This document shows positions 8,478 to 16,756 of a DNA stretch of 64,000 nucleotides, in pieces; the stretch's first letter is position 1, and every line of letters starts with the position of its first letter. The notes below the pieces were generated by a model. It made no database searches. It was not told the origin of the DNA and worked only from the letters and a program-made list of their open reading frames with translations. Origin of the DNA: Litoreibacter janthinus (GTDB lineage: Bacteria; Pseudomonadota; Alphaproteobacteria; Rhodobacterales; Rhodobacteraceae); the NCBI RefSeq assembly GCF_900111945.1, contig NZ_FOYO01000001.1, forward strand, positions 999,751 through 1,063,750, read 5' to 3'. The translations under genes and the position numbers were made by a program.

Positions 8478-9454
8478 ACATTGAGATGATCGAAGCCGCT
8501 GCCCAGCGGATCAAAGGCCACGCAAGGCGCACCCCGTTGCTATCATCGCCCTTCGTGGACGAAATCGCGGGGCGGCGGGTTTTTGTCAAACCCGAAGCCT
8601 TGCAGCATACAGGGTCGTTCAAGTTTCGCGGTGCTTGGTCGGCGGTTTCGTCGCTCACTGACAATGCCCTAAAAGCTGGCGTGATCGCATTCTCGTCCGG
8701 CAACCACGCACAGGGCGTAGCACTGGCAGCGCGAGAACACGGCACCAGCGCAGTCATCGTTATGCCTGCCGATGCGCCGGCGATGAAGATAGACAATACG
8801 CGCGCCTTGGGTGCGGAGGTCGTGCTTTATGATCGCGCCACTGAAGATCGCGACGAAATCGGGCAGCGGCTCGCAACCGAACGCGGCCTGACCTTAATCA
8901 AACCATTTGACGAGCCTTTGGTGATTGCGGGCCAAGGAACCGTCGGGTTGGAAATCGCCGAGCAAGCCGCGGAGCTTGGCGCACATGCCCGCGAAGTTCT
9001 GGTGTGCTGTGGTGGCGGCGGGCTGACCTCCGGCATCGCTCTGGCGCTGGAAGCCAGGGCCCCTGATCTTCGTGTGCGCCCCGTGGAGCCAGCGAATTTC
9101 GACGACGTGACCCGCTCGCTCGCAGCAGGGGAGATCAAACGCAACGCCAGCTTATCCGGTTCCATCTGCGACGCGATCATCACGGCTCAGCCCGGCGACG
9201 TCACTTTCCCGATCCTCAGCCGTCTGTGCGGACCGGGCATCGTAGTGCCCGACGAAGACTGTCTGCGCGCAATGGCAGTCGCCTTCGCGCGGCTGAAAGT
9301 TGTGCTGGAACCAGGGGGCGCGATCGCACTAGCGGCGGCCTTGTATCATGGCGACAAGATCGAAGGTGACGACGTCATCGCAGTGGCATCCGGTGGCAAT
9401 GTGGATGCGGAAATGTTCCAGATGGCTTTGGCCAAATACGGGGGCGACGTGTGA
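8474..9454 (+). CDS. PLP-dependent threonine/serine dehydratase-family protein
   Basis: A 326-residue fold-type II PLP enzyme. The PLP lysine is in HTGSFKFRGA, the substrate loop is SSGNHAQGVALAA, and the glycine-rich phosphate-binding loop is CCGGGGLTSGI; the GGNVD near the end is also typical. It has no regulatory ACT domain, so it is of the short, catabolic or racemase-like type rather than biosynthetic IlvA. The start at 8474 gives an ATGA overlap with the hydrolase stop; a start 18 bases further upstream is possible but less likely. Confidence 0.87.
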   Translation: MNIEMIEAAAQRIKGHARRTPLLSSPFVDEIAGRRVFVKPEALQHTGSFKFRGAWSAVSSLTDNALKAGVIAFSSGNHAQGVALAAREHGTSAVIVMPADAPAMKIDNTRALGAEVVLYDRATEDRDEIGQRLATERGLTLIKPFDEPLVIAGQGTVGLEIAEQAAELGAHAREVLVCCGGGGLTSGIALALEARAPDLRVRPVEPANFDDVTRSLAAGEIKRNASLSGSICDAIITAQPGDVTFPILSRLCGPGIVVPDEDCLRAMAVAFARLKVVLEPGGAIALAAALYHGDKIEGDDVIAVASGGNVDAEMFQMALAKYGGDV

Positions 9455-10641
9455 CCGATTTTACCATCGCAAGCTTCAACGTCAAAAACCTGATCGGGCC
9501 AGATCAGGAGTATTATCGGTTTGAAAAATATACGCCGGAAGAGCATGCGTGGAAAGAAGACTGGCTTGCTGATCAGGTCTTTACCTTAAACGCGGACATC
9601 GTGGGCTTTCAGGAAATATTCGACAAAGCCCCGCTGCAAGATGTGATTGCGGAAGCAGACCGCCGTGGCACCGCGTCCAATGAAGATACGGTGCCGGATC
9701 GCAGCAAACGCTACGCCCGCAAAGCGATTTTTCGAAAACTGGCTTACCGCGACTATTCCGAGGCGCATCTGGCCTTCGCCCCCAATATAAATGACGGGGA
9801 GCCGGGGGAGCGCCGCCCCGGGCTTGCGATCCTGTCGCGCTTTGGATTTGTCGGGAAGCCTGAGGTGATCCAAGAGGTTGACCCCGACTTGGTAATTCCG
9901 TTCGCAATGATGGGTGACGGGGATGGCGGATCGTTCCGGCTTGACCGTCTGTCGCGACCGATCCTGAAGGCCCGCATACCTGTCGGGTCCCAAATCGTTA
10001 CGGTTTTTAACTGTCACCTGAAATCAAAACTTGGCGAATTTACCCGCCCAAAAGAGGGAGGGCAGTCACCGGAGGTTGATTTGGTCAATTACGATCCGGT
10101 GGGTCGGGCGCTCGGTTCGCTCCGTGCTGCCACACGCCGGATGGCCGAGGCTTGGGTGCTGCGTCAACTGATCGTCGAAGAGATTAACAGCGGCATCCCT
10201 GTCATCGTTCTGGGCGATTTCAACGACAGCGAGAACGCCGTTAGCTCTGAAATTATTGCTGGTGAACGCCCGTTCAAAAACTACGCATGGATGCGCCGCC
10301 ACGACGCAAAGTCGGCCAGCGACCGCTACACCGACGCCGAGAACGAGATCATTCAGAACAAGATCAAAGCCGTGCGCCTAGAGAGCTGCGAGAAGCTGTT
10401 CGTCCGGAAATCCTTGCGCGACATGGTTTATACCTCCGCGTTTGGTGGGGTTTTCGAAAGCATCGATCAGATTTTGCTGTCGCGTCACTTTACCGGCGGA
10501 TCGGACCAAATCGGGGAGATGTCTTACTTCTCGGTCTTCAACGATCATCTCACCGACGGCTCGCATGATGAGGCACCTTACAACAAGCTCGCCTCGGACC
10601 ACGGTCAAATCATGGCGCATCTGCGGCTATGGGACGCGTAA
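9451..10641 (+). CDS. Endonuclease/exonuclease/phosphatase (EEP) family protein
   Basis: A 396-residue metal-dependent phosphoesterase. Characteristic EEP residues are visible: ASFNVKNL (Asn), VGFQEIF (Glu), FNCHLKSK, VIVLGDFNDSEN (Asp/Asn) and the terminal catalytic SDHGQIMAHL. It begins with GTG overlapping the previous stop (GTGA), so it is the last gene of the coupled four-gene operon. No signal peptide is seen. Nucleic acid, phosphoinositide-like or other phosphodiester substrates are all possible. Its 3' end overlaps the convergent MFS gene by 32 bases. Confidence 0.85.
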   Translation: MTDFTIASFNVKNLIGPDQEYYRFEKYTPEEHAWKEDWLADQVFTLNADIVGFQEIFDKAPLQDVIAEADRRGTASNEDTVPDRSKRYARKAIFRKLAYRDYSEAHLAFAPNINDGEPGERRPGLAILSRFGFVGKPEVIQEVDPDLVIPFAMMGDGDGGSFRLDRLSRPILKARIPVGSQIVTVFNCHLKSKLGEFTRPKEGGQSPEVDLVNYDPVGRALGSLRAATRRMAEAWVLRQLIVEEINSGIPVIVLGDFNDSENAVSSEIIAGERPFKNYAWMRRHDAKSASDRYTDAENEIIQNKIKAVRLESCEKLFVRKSLRDMVYTSAFGGVFESIDQILLSRHFTGGSDQIGEMSYFSVFNDHLTDGSHDEAPYNKLASDHGQIMAHLRLWDA

Positions 10642-11830
10642 GCGCAAGAGCCACGACGCTCCACGCGACAAGCATCAAGCCCATTGCCAACAGGAAAGCA
10701 GCACCCGGTAAGAAGAACAGTGCGCCCTCGCCAGTGAAGTACGAGAACACGCGGGTGAAGACCAACGGTGCAAAGATCATGCCAAGCGCGTTAATCGACG
10801 ACATCACTCCCAACAGCTCGCCTTGCTGATTATCCGCCGCACGGCCCGACATGACGGCTTGCAAGGCAGGGCCAACCACTGCGCCGAATGCAGCCAATGG
10901 GGTCAGCGCCAGCAAAACCCAGCCGTCCGAAATGAAGGCCATCATTGCCAAGGTAAAGGCGTTATAGACCAAGCCCCAGTAGACGGTCCGTGCCTCACCG
11001 AGTTTGGCAATGACCCAGCGGATAAGCACAGCTTGGGTAATCGCCATGGATACTCCGTAAATCGCGAGTGATCCCCCGATCATTCCGGGCGACCAGCCGA
11101 AACTGGCGGCTGTGTAATAGGCCCAGATTGCGGGGTAGACCATGTTGCCGATCTGGTAGAAGAAATACACCGACAGCAATGCGCCAAGGCCGGGCAGGGC
11201 GGTGATCGCTGCTAAACCACCGATCGGATTGGCCCGCCTCCACTCGAACGGGCGCCGTTTTTCGGGGGTGACGGTTTCGGGCAGGACGAAATACCCGAAC
11301 AGAAAATTGGCACCTGCAAGGATCGCTGCGGCCCAAAATGGTGCACGCGGTCCAAGCTCTGCCAACAGCCCCCCGACGACAGGCCCTAGAACAAAGCCAA
11401 TGCCAAAGGCCGCGCCAATAAGTCCGAAGTTCTGGGACTTTTTCTCTCGCGGGGACACATCCGCCATATAGGCATTGGCTGTGGCGTGGGTCGCCGCGGT
11501 AAGGCCGCCAATGATCCTGCCGATCAATAGAAGCCAGATTGTACCGGCCAGCGCCATCAGGACGTAATCCAGCGCCATCGTGGCATTCGAGACCAACAGC
11601 ACGGGACGACGGCCAAACCTGTCCGAAAGTGAGCCAACCGTAGGCGAGAACATGAACTGCATTAGCGCAAACACAGCGGACAGGATGCCCCCCCAGATTG
11701 CTGCGCCGGATATGTCGGTGTGGCCTACATCCTGAATAAGCTGCGGCATCACTGGAAGGATCAGACCAATGCCCATGGCGTCGATCAGAACAGTAATCAG
11801 GATAAAAGTGATCGGCAGATTGCGCGTCAT
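10610..11830 (-). CDS. TCR/Tet-type MFS efflux transporter
   Basis: A 406-residue major facilitator with 12 hydrophobic segments. The loop 2-3 motif A is SLSDRFGRRPVLL and the motif C-like segment is GFVLGPVVGG, both typical of drug:H+ antiporters of the TetA/TCR group. The N-terminus ITVLIDAMGIGLILPVMP is also TetA-like. It probably exports a small toxic compound; real tetracycline resistance is not implied by the sequence. It is monocistronic as far as can be seen and lies 40 bases downstream of the pcaD-like gene on the same strand. Confidence 0.87.
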   Translation of the reverse strand: MTRNLPITFILITVLIDAMGIGLILPVMPQLIQDVGHTDISGAAIWGGILSAVFALMQFMFSPTVGSLSDRFGRRPVLLVSNATMALDYVLMALAGTIWLLLIGRIIGGLTAATHATANAYMADVSPREKKSQNFGLIGAAFGIGFVLGPVVGGLLAELGPRAPFWAAAILAGANFLFGYFVLPETVTPEKRRPFEWRRANPIGGLAAITALPGLGALLSVYFFYQIGNMVYPAIWAYYTAASFGWSPGMIGGSLAIYGVSMAITQAVLIRWVIAKLGEARTVYWGLVYNAFTLAMMAFISDGWVLLALTPLAAFGAVVGPALQAVMSGRAADNQQGELLGVMSSINALGMIFAPLVFTRVFSYFTGEGALFFLPGAAFLLAMGLMLVAWSVVALALTRPIAADAP

Positions 11831-11869
11831 AGCGGCCTACATGGCCTTACCCCGCCTGCGAGGCAAGGT

Positions 11870-12658
11870 TTACGTATGGCCAATATCACTCAAGAATTGT
11901 GTCAGAAGCGTCGCATAAATATCTGGCTGTTCAACACAAGGCAGGTGTCCCGCGCGGCGGATCAGCTTGAACTGGCTGCCAAGGATCAGGTCCGCTGTTT
12001 CGCGCACCAGATCGGCAGGTGACGCGCCATCGTCACTGCCCGCAATGGCCAGCGTAGGCAGTTTGAGCGCTGCTGTCGTCGTGTAGAAGTCAGTGCCTGC
12101 GATTGCCGCACACGCCCCAAGGTAGCCCTGCTGCGGCGTGTCGGTCAGCATCTTGCGCCAATTCGCGAGTTCTGGCGTCTTGCGAAACGCGGGGGAAAAC
12201 CACCGCTCCATCACCGCGTCCGCCATGCCTTCAATTCCGCCAGCCTCGATCATGGCCATTCGGTCTTGCCACATTGCTGCGTTGCCCATCTTGGCGGCCG
12301 TGTTGGACAGCACCAGTGCACGGACCTGATCCAACCGCTTGGTCGCCAGCCCTTGCGCGATCATGCCGCCGATGGAGAGGCCCACGAACACGCAGTCGCG
12401 GACCTTCAAATAATCCAGCAAAGCTTCAGCGTCGCGGATCAGCATTCCCATGGAATAGGGCGCGTCCGGCACGTCTGATGCTCCATGCCCACGCATGTCA
12501 TAGCGGATCATACGCAAGTTTTGCGGCAGCAACGGGATCACTTTGTCCCACAAAGCGATTGACGTGCCCAAGGAGTTCGAAAAGACAACGGGCGCGCCGT
12601 TCGGGTCGCCGTCCTCGACGACGTTTAGCGTGATATGTCCTAGGTCTATCTGCATCAT
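11870..12658 (-). CDS. pcaD: 3-oxoadipate enol-lactonase-like alpha/beta hydrolase
   Basis: A 262-residue alpha/beta hydrolase that closely resembles PcaD, which opens 3-oxoadipate enol-lactone in the beta-ketoadipate pathway. It has the PcaD-like VVFSNSLGTSIALWD, the nucleophile elbow GLSIGG, the AGSDDGASPADLV acid region and the catalytic His in RRAGHLPCVEQP. The frame is open 49 codons upstream, but the double ATG at 12658/12655 is preceded by an AAAGG site. No other pca genes are in the window, so the assignment rests on sequence alone; a general lactonase role linked to the divergent dehydrogenase/dehydratase pair is possible. Confidence 0.72.
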   Translation of the reverse strand: MMQIDLGHITLNVVEDGDPNGAPVVFSNSLGTSIALWDKVIPLLPQNLRMIRYDMRGHGASDVPDAPYSMGMLIRDAEALLDYLKVRDCVFVGLSIGGMIAQGLATKRLDQVRALVLSNTAAKMGNAAMWQDRMAMIEAGGIEGMADAVMERWFSPAFRKTPELANWRKMLTDTPQQGYLGACAAIAGTDFYTTTAALKLPTLAIAGSDDGASPADLVRETADLILGSQFKLIRRAGHLPCVEQPDIYATLLTQFLSDIGHT

Positions 12659-12807
12659 AAACGCCTTTCGGTATGTCCGAACTTTTCTAGCGGGAAGCAT
12701 AAACCAGAACGAAAATGACCGACAGATGCGGAAATTTCGAATAACGCTCTTGCGAAACGTCAACTTCGCAGGTTGTCTTCCGGAACAACATTTCCCGAGG
12801 GCCACCC
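12659..12807. promoter_or_regulatory. Divergent promoter region of the pcaD-like and dehydrogenase genes
   Basis: 149 bases between divergent genes. It contains an imperfectly spaced inverted repeat GTTGT-N8-ACAAC at 12772-12789, 19 bases before the dehydrogenase ATG. The placement would suit a repressor of the GntR/FCD or LacI type, but a second copy is not visible, so the operator role is only a suggestion. Confidence 0.4.
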
Positions 12808-13896
12808 ATGACCAAAATCAAAGCCGCTGTTTGCCACGAGTTCGGCGCCCCACTTCGTATCGAAGAGGTAGAGCTTCGTGCTCCTCAGGCCGGCGAAGTT
12901 GAAGTGGACCTTGAGGCCTGCGCAATCTGTTTCTCCGACATCTCATATCTGGACGGCGGCTGGGGCGGTAACTTACCCGCGGTCTATGGTCATGAGGCCG
13001 CTGGCCGCGTCTCGGCGCTGGGCGAGGGAGTCCGCGGACTGGAAGTCGGTGACACGGTGCTGGTGACATTGATCCGGTCCTGCGCGACATGCACGCCGTG
13101 TGCCTCTGGTGTTCCAACCCAATGCGCCACGCCCTATGACCGCATGGCGGGCCCTCTGTCCATGCCGGATGGCAGCGCCTTGGAGCACGGGATGGCGTGT
13201 GGCGCCTTTGCGGAACGTGCGGTGGTGGACCAAAGCCAGATCGCTAAAATCCCTGACGCGATGCCAATGGACGCGGCATCGTTGCTGTCTTGCGGGGTCG
13301 TCACCGGGGTTGGCGCTGTGGTCAACACGGCCAAGGTGCGTCCTGGGCAGAACGTGGTTGTAATCGGGGCAGGTGGCGTAGGATTGAATGCGATCCAAGG
13401 CGCAGCCATTTCGGGCGCAGCGCGGATCATCGCTGTTGATATGACCGCCGAAAAGCTGGAAGTCGCCAAAGAGTTCGGCGCGACCGATGGCGTTCTGGCC
13501 ACTGATCCGAAGCCATGGGCGCAGGTGGCCGAGATCACCGGCGGTCGCATGGCTGATGCGGTGATGGTCACGGTCGGCGCGATCCCAGCCTTCGAGAGTG
13601 CGCCGCGCTTCCTTGGATCGGGTGGGAACATGTATCTTGTAGGCATGCCCCATTCAGGCCAGACAGCCAGCTACGAGCCCGTGATCTTCGGCGCGTTGGC
13701 TCAAGGGATGAAAGGCACAAAGATGGGCGATGTCGTGCTGAAGCGCGACATCCCTTGGCTGGTGGACCTTTACAGTCAGGGACGCCTGAAACTTGACGAA
13801 CTGGTCTCCGGCCGCTGGTCGCTTGACCAGATCAACGAGGCGATTACCGACACGCGCTCCGGCGCGGCACGTCGCAATGTGATTATGTTCAAATGA
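12808..13896 (+). CDS. Zinc-dependent alcohol dehydrogenase (MDR family)
   Basis: A 362-residue medium-chain dehydrogenase. The catalytic zinc region shows CAICFSDIS and YGHEAAGRV. The structural-zinc lobe has four cysteines in CATCTPCASGVPTQC, and the Rossmann motif is VVIGAGGVGLNAIQGA. It oxidises an alcohol or polyol with NAD(P), class III-like in layout. The stop overlaps the start of the enolase-superfamily gene (ATGA), so the two are co-translated and likely act in one catabolic route. The substrate is not readable. Confidence 0.87.
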   Translation: MTKIKAAVCHEFGAPLRIEEVELRAPQAGEVEVDLEACAICFSDISYLDGGWGGNLPAVYGHEAAGRVSALGEGVRGLEVGDTVLVTLIRSCATCTPCASGVPTQCATPYDRMAGPLSMPDGSALEHGMACGAFAERAVVDQSQIAKIPDAMPMDAASLLSCGVVTGVGAVVNTAKVRPGQNVVVIGAGGVGLNAIQGAAISGAARIIAVDMTAEKLEVAKEFGATDGVLATDPKPWAQVAEITGGRMADAVMVTVGAIPAFESAPRFLGSGGNMYLVGMPHSGQTASYEPVIFGALAQGMKGTKMGDVVLKRDIPWLVDLYSQGRLKLDELVSGRWSLDQINEAITDTRSGAARRNVIMFK

Positions 13897-15122
13897 AACT
13901 CCAGAACCTTCAGATCATCGTAACATCCCCTCCGGCGCCGGGCTGGGGCGGGCAATATTGGATTTTCGTCAAGCTGACGACAGCCTGCGGCATTGAAGGC
14001 ATTGGAGAGGTTTACGCCTCCGCTGTTGGACCTGACGCAATGCGCGCGGTGATCGAGGATGTCTTCGGGCGGCACATGGAGGGGGAAAACCCCGAGAACG
14101 TCGAGTTGATGTTCCGCCGCGTGTATTCTTCCGGCTTCACTCAAAGGCCGGACCCGACTGTGATGGGCGCGTTTTCCGGTTTGGAAATGGCATGCTGGGA
14201 TATCCTTGGCAAAGCGCGTGACCGGCCGGTATGGGCCTTGCTTGGCGGCAAGATGAACCCGAAAATCCGCGCTTATACCTATCTTTACCCGCTGCCCCAT
14301 CATGATTTGACCGAGTTCTGGACCTCGCCCGAAATGGCGGCAGAGGCAGCCGTGGACGCGGTCAATCGCGGCTATACTGCGGTGAAATTCGATCCTGCCG
14401 GTCCCTATACGATCCACTCCGGCCATCAGCCCGCGATGTTCGACATCTCGCTCTCTGTGGCATTTTGCAAAGCCATTCGCGAGGCCGTCGGCGACCGCGC
14501 GGATTTGCTGTTCGGCACGCATGGGCAGTTCAACACATCGGGTGCGATCCGTCTGGGGCAAGCGATAGAACCCTATTCACCCCTATGGTTCGAAGAGCCG
14601 TTGCCACCGGACAACCCACTGGAATTCGCTGAGGTCGCAAAGGCCGTGCGCATCCCAATTGCGGCGGGCGAACGCCTCACGACAAAGGCAGAGTTCGCAA
14701 CCTTGCTGCGCACCGGCGGGGTAAAAATCCTTCAACCTGCTTTGGGTCGGGCAGGTGGCATTTGGGAGATGAAGAAGCTCGCCGGATTGGCCGAAGTCTT
14801 CAACGCTGAAATGGCCCCGCACCTCTACGCGGGGCCCGTCGAGTGGGCAGCGAATATCCATCTGGCGACGTCGATCCCCAACTTGCTGATGTGCGAGACC
14901 ATTGAGACGCAGTTCCATGCGGATCTGATCGGCAGCGCATTGAAGGTCGAGAACGGCTACATCACGCCGCCGGAAGCGCCCGGTTTAGGTGTCGTGTTGA
15001 ACGAGGAACTGGCGTTGCAAAATCCGTTCACCGGCACGGGGCTGCATTTGCAGATGCAGGAAGAGCCCTGCGACTACCAAAATGGTAATGCATTCGCCGG
15101 TGGGGCACCGCTCAAGGCTTAG
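13893..15122 (+). CDS. Mandelate racemase/muconate lactonizing enzyme family protein (enolase superfamily)
   Basis: A 409-residue member of the enolase superfamily, probably an acid-sugar dehydratase. The capping-domain start is followed by the barrel with KFD (residues 165-167), the FEEP ligand (Glu234/235), the AAGERL ligand (Glu260) and APHLYAGP with His310. At the position where galactonate-type dehydratases carry the first metal-binding Asp (DFHGR) this protein has FGTHGQF (Gly208-His210), and QPALGRAGG replaces QPD. This points to a divergent subgroup, and the reaction is not assignable. It is co-translated with the dehydrogenase and ends convergently with the GntR gene, overlapping it by 11 bases. 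Confidence 0.8.
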   Translation: MKLQNLQIIVTSPPAPGWGGQYWIFVKLTTACGIEGIGEVYASAVGPDAMRAVIEDVFGRHMEGENPENVELMFRRVYSSGFTQRPDPTVMGAFSGLEMACWDILGKARDRPVWALLGGKMNPKIRAYTYLYPLPHHDLTEFWTSPEMAAEAAVDAVNRGYTAVKFDPAGPYTIHSGHQPAMFDISLSVAFCKAIREAVGDRADLLFGTHGQFNTSGAIRLGQAIEPYSPLWFEEPLPPDNPLEFAEVAKAVRIPIAAGERLTTKAEFATLLRTGGVKILQPALGRAGGIWEMKKLAGLAEVFNAEMAPHLYAGPVEWAANIHLATSIPNLLMCETIETQFHADLIGSALKVENGYITPPEAPGLGVVLNEELALQNPFTGTGLHLQMQEEPCDYQNGNAFAGGAPLKA

Positions 15123-15882
15123 AGTTTTCGTGCTCCAAGCGCTGCTTTGCAATGGTTTCGTTCTGCTCGGCTTTCAGGCTGTCCGACAGGCTTGCTTCGA
15201 CATAGTTCAGATGCGCCTCCACAGCGGCACGGGCGCCGTCTTCGTCGCGGGCAAGAAGGGCTGTGTTGATGGCGCGGTGCTGTTCCAGCAACGTGTCGCG
15301 GGTGGTGCGTTGTTTGAACATCATCTGGCGGTTGTAGAACACGCCTTCGCGCAGCATCTGGAACATCGCGCGCATCATGTGCAGCATGATGACGTTGTGG
15401 CTGGCCTCAATAATCGCAAGGTGAAATTCGGCGTCAAGTTGCGCTTCTTCTGCGGGGTTCCGTTTGGCATGAGCGACCTCCATCTTGCGGTAGATGGTGT
15501 CGACCACTTTCAGATCGGTATCCGACCCCAGCCGCGCTGCACGGGCAGCTGCTAGCCCCTCCAGATCGCGGCGGAAGGATATATAGTCAAAGACGGCTTC
15601 CTCATGGTCTGCGAACAACTGTACCAAAGCGTCTGAAAAGGCGGCACCAACCACTTCGGCGACATAGATTCCAGCACCTGCTTTTGTCGCCAGAAGCCCG
15701 CGCTCTTGCAGGTTGGCGACGGCCTCCCGCAGCGACGGGCGCGAGACCCCCATCTTGTCGGCGAGTTCGCGTTCTGACGGTAGTCGCTCGCCAGGTTTGA
15801 GAATGCCGCGCAGGATAAGAAGCTCAATCTGGCGCACAACGGCGTTCGATAGTTTTTCAGCTTCGATTTTTTTGAACGGCAT
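15112..15882 (-). CDS. GntR-family regulator with FCD ligand domain (FadR/LldR/GlcC-like)
   Basis: A 256-residue transcription factor. The N-terminal winged helix has the GntR signature LPSERELADKMGVSRPSLREAV, and the C-terminal all-helical FCD domain (about residues 95-235) shows the metal-ligand pattern in DAEFHLAIIEASHN and EQHRAI. Such proteins respond to lactate, glycolate, pyruvate or sugar acids. The start at 15882 (MPFKKIEAEKLS) is preceded by AAAGGGTG; an upstream in-frame ATG at 15933 would put the operator inside the gene. Its own promoter and that of glcD share an operator-like repeat, suggesting autoregulation plus control of glycolate oxidation. Confidence 0.88.
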   Translation of the reverse strand: MPFKKIEAEKLSNAVVRQIELLILRGILKPGERLPSERELADKMGVSRPSLREAVANLQERGLLATKAGAGIYVAEVVGAAFSDALVQLFADHEEAVFDYISFRRDLEGLAAARAARLGSDTDLKVVDTIYRKMEVAHAKRNPAEEAQLDAEFHLAIIEASHNVIMLHMMRAMFQMLREGVFYNRQMMFKQRTTRDTLLEQHRAINTALLARDEDGARAAVEAHLNYVEASLSDSLKAEQNETIAKQRLEHENSKP

Positions 15883-15896
15883 GAATTCACCCTTTG

Positions 15897-15921
15897 AATT
15901 GGTAAATTTATATGACCAACC
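15897..15921. promoter_or_regulatory. Putative GntR operator in its own promoter
   Basis: AATTGGTAA (15897-15905), seven bases, then TGACCAACC (15913-15921). The left arm is identical to the left arm of the perfect inverted repeat in front of glcD, and the right arm matches 6 of 9 positions. It lies 15 bases upstream of the GntR start codon, where binding would block its own transcription. FadR/LldR-type regulators are known to use AATTGG...CCAATT-like sites. Confidence 0.6.
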
Positions 15922-15935
15922 AAGGCGTTTCACAA

Positions 15936-15965
15936 CAAAAAACGGCCCCGGATCAGGGGGCCGTT
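15936..15965 (-). terminator. Terminator of the first OmpA-like lipoprotein gene
   Basis: On the minus strand a hairpin AACGGCCCC / GGGGCCGTT (15941-15949 with 15957-15965) runs into a T tract (AAAAAA on the plus strand at 15937-15942). It lies 22 bases past the OmpA-like stop and separates it from the GntR promoter. Confidence 0.85.
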
Positions 15966-15986
15966 CTATGCTTGATGTTCGAAATC

Positions 15987-16631
15987 CTAAGCCGCGTTAG
16001 GGCGGATCACGATATCAACGCGGCGGTTTTGGGCGCGACCTTCCTCGGTCACGTTCGACGCGACAGGGCGCGTTTCGCCTTGCCCGTAGGACCGGATGCG
16101 CGACGGGGTGACGCCCGCATCCTCAAGGGTAAAGGCCACGGCTTGCGCGCGACGTTCCGACAGTTCGTAGTTGTAGCTGTCCGAGCCGGTGTCATCGGTG
16201 TGGCCGACAATGTTGACCGTCGTGTCGGGGTAGTCTTGCAAATTACCAGCGAGTGCGCGCAGGTCTGCCTGAAGATCATAACGCAGGTCAGAGCTGTTCA
16301 CGGCAAACAGCAAGTCTTGCGGCATGGTGATCCGCAGCTCGTCGCCCGTGTTGACGATATCGATGTTTTCGTTCGGGATGTCGCGGCGCAAATCTTCGGC
16401 CTGCTTGTCCAGCTGGTGTCCAATCACGCCACCGGCTGCAGCACCAATGCCTGCGCCGACAATGCCCTTAAGCAGCTTGTTGTCATCACTGGATGCGCCA
16501 ATCAGCCCGCCGACTGCGCCACCGATGATGGCGCCGGTTTGGGACTTGTTGGCTTGTGAAATGCTATCTGTAGTACATGCGCTGACAGCAAGCGAAACAG
16601 CCGCAAGGGCTGCGATAGGTTTGATCGTCAT
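15987..16631 (-). CDS. OmpA-family lipoprotein with glycine-zipper segment (copy 1)
   Basis: A 214-residue envelope protein. A lipoprotein signal peptide ends in LAVSAC, with Cys as the acylation site near residue 19. A glycine-zipper region (GAIIGGAVGGLIGAS and GAGIGAAAGGVIG) follows, then a C-terminal OmpA-like peptidoglycan-binding domain (about residues 105-212) with NIVGHTDDTGSDSYNYELSERRA and the terminal GRAQNRRVDIVIRP. It would anchor the outer membrane to peptidoglycan. It is a close paralogue of the gene immediately upstream on the same strand. Confidence 0.9.
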   Translation of the reverse strand: MTIKPIAALAAVSLAVSACTTDSISQANKSQTGAIIGGAVGGLIGASSDDNKLLKGIVGAGIGAAAGGVIGHQLDKQAEDLRRDIPNENIDIVNTGDELRITMPQDLLFAVNSSDLRYDLQADLRALAGNLQDYPDTTVNIVGHTDDTGSDSYNYELSERRAQAVAFTLEDAGVTPSRIRSYGQGETRPVASNVTEEGRAQNRRVDIVIRPNAA

Positions 16632-16724
16632 GGTACCTGCCTCGGTATGTGGGTCCCGCCTTTTCGGCGTGGGTTATGGGCAGATATTAGGCCAAATAGA
16701 CGCGTCTGTTAAGGGGGAAGCGTT

Positions 16725-16749
16725 GGCCGGCGGAAACATGCCGCCGGCC
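16725..16749 (-). terminator. Hairpin downstream of the second OmpA-like gene
   Basis: Perfect nine-base inverted repeat GGCCGGCGG / CCGCCGGCC with a seven-base loop, 8 bases past the stop of the 16757-17392 gene. No clear T tract follows on the minus strand, so it may act as a 3'-end stabiliser or weak terminator rather than a full one. Confidence 0.5.
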
Positions 16750-16756
16750 TGTTCGT

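Noticed and set aside
11870..15882. A beta-ketoadipate (pca) degradation cluster
   Set aside because: Only a pcaD-like gene is present; no pcaG/H, B, C, I/J or F. The neighbours are a dehydrogenase and an acid-sugar dehydratase-like gene.
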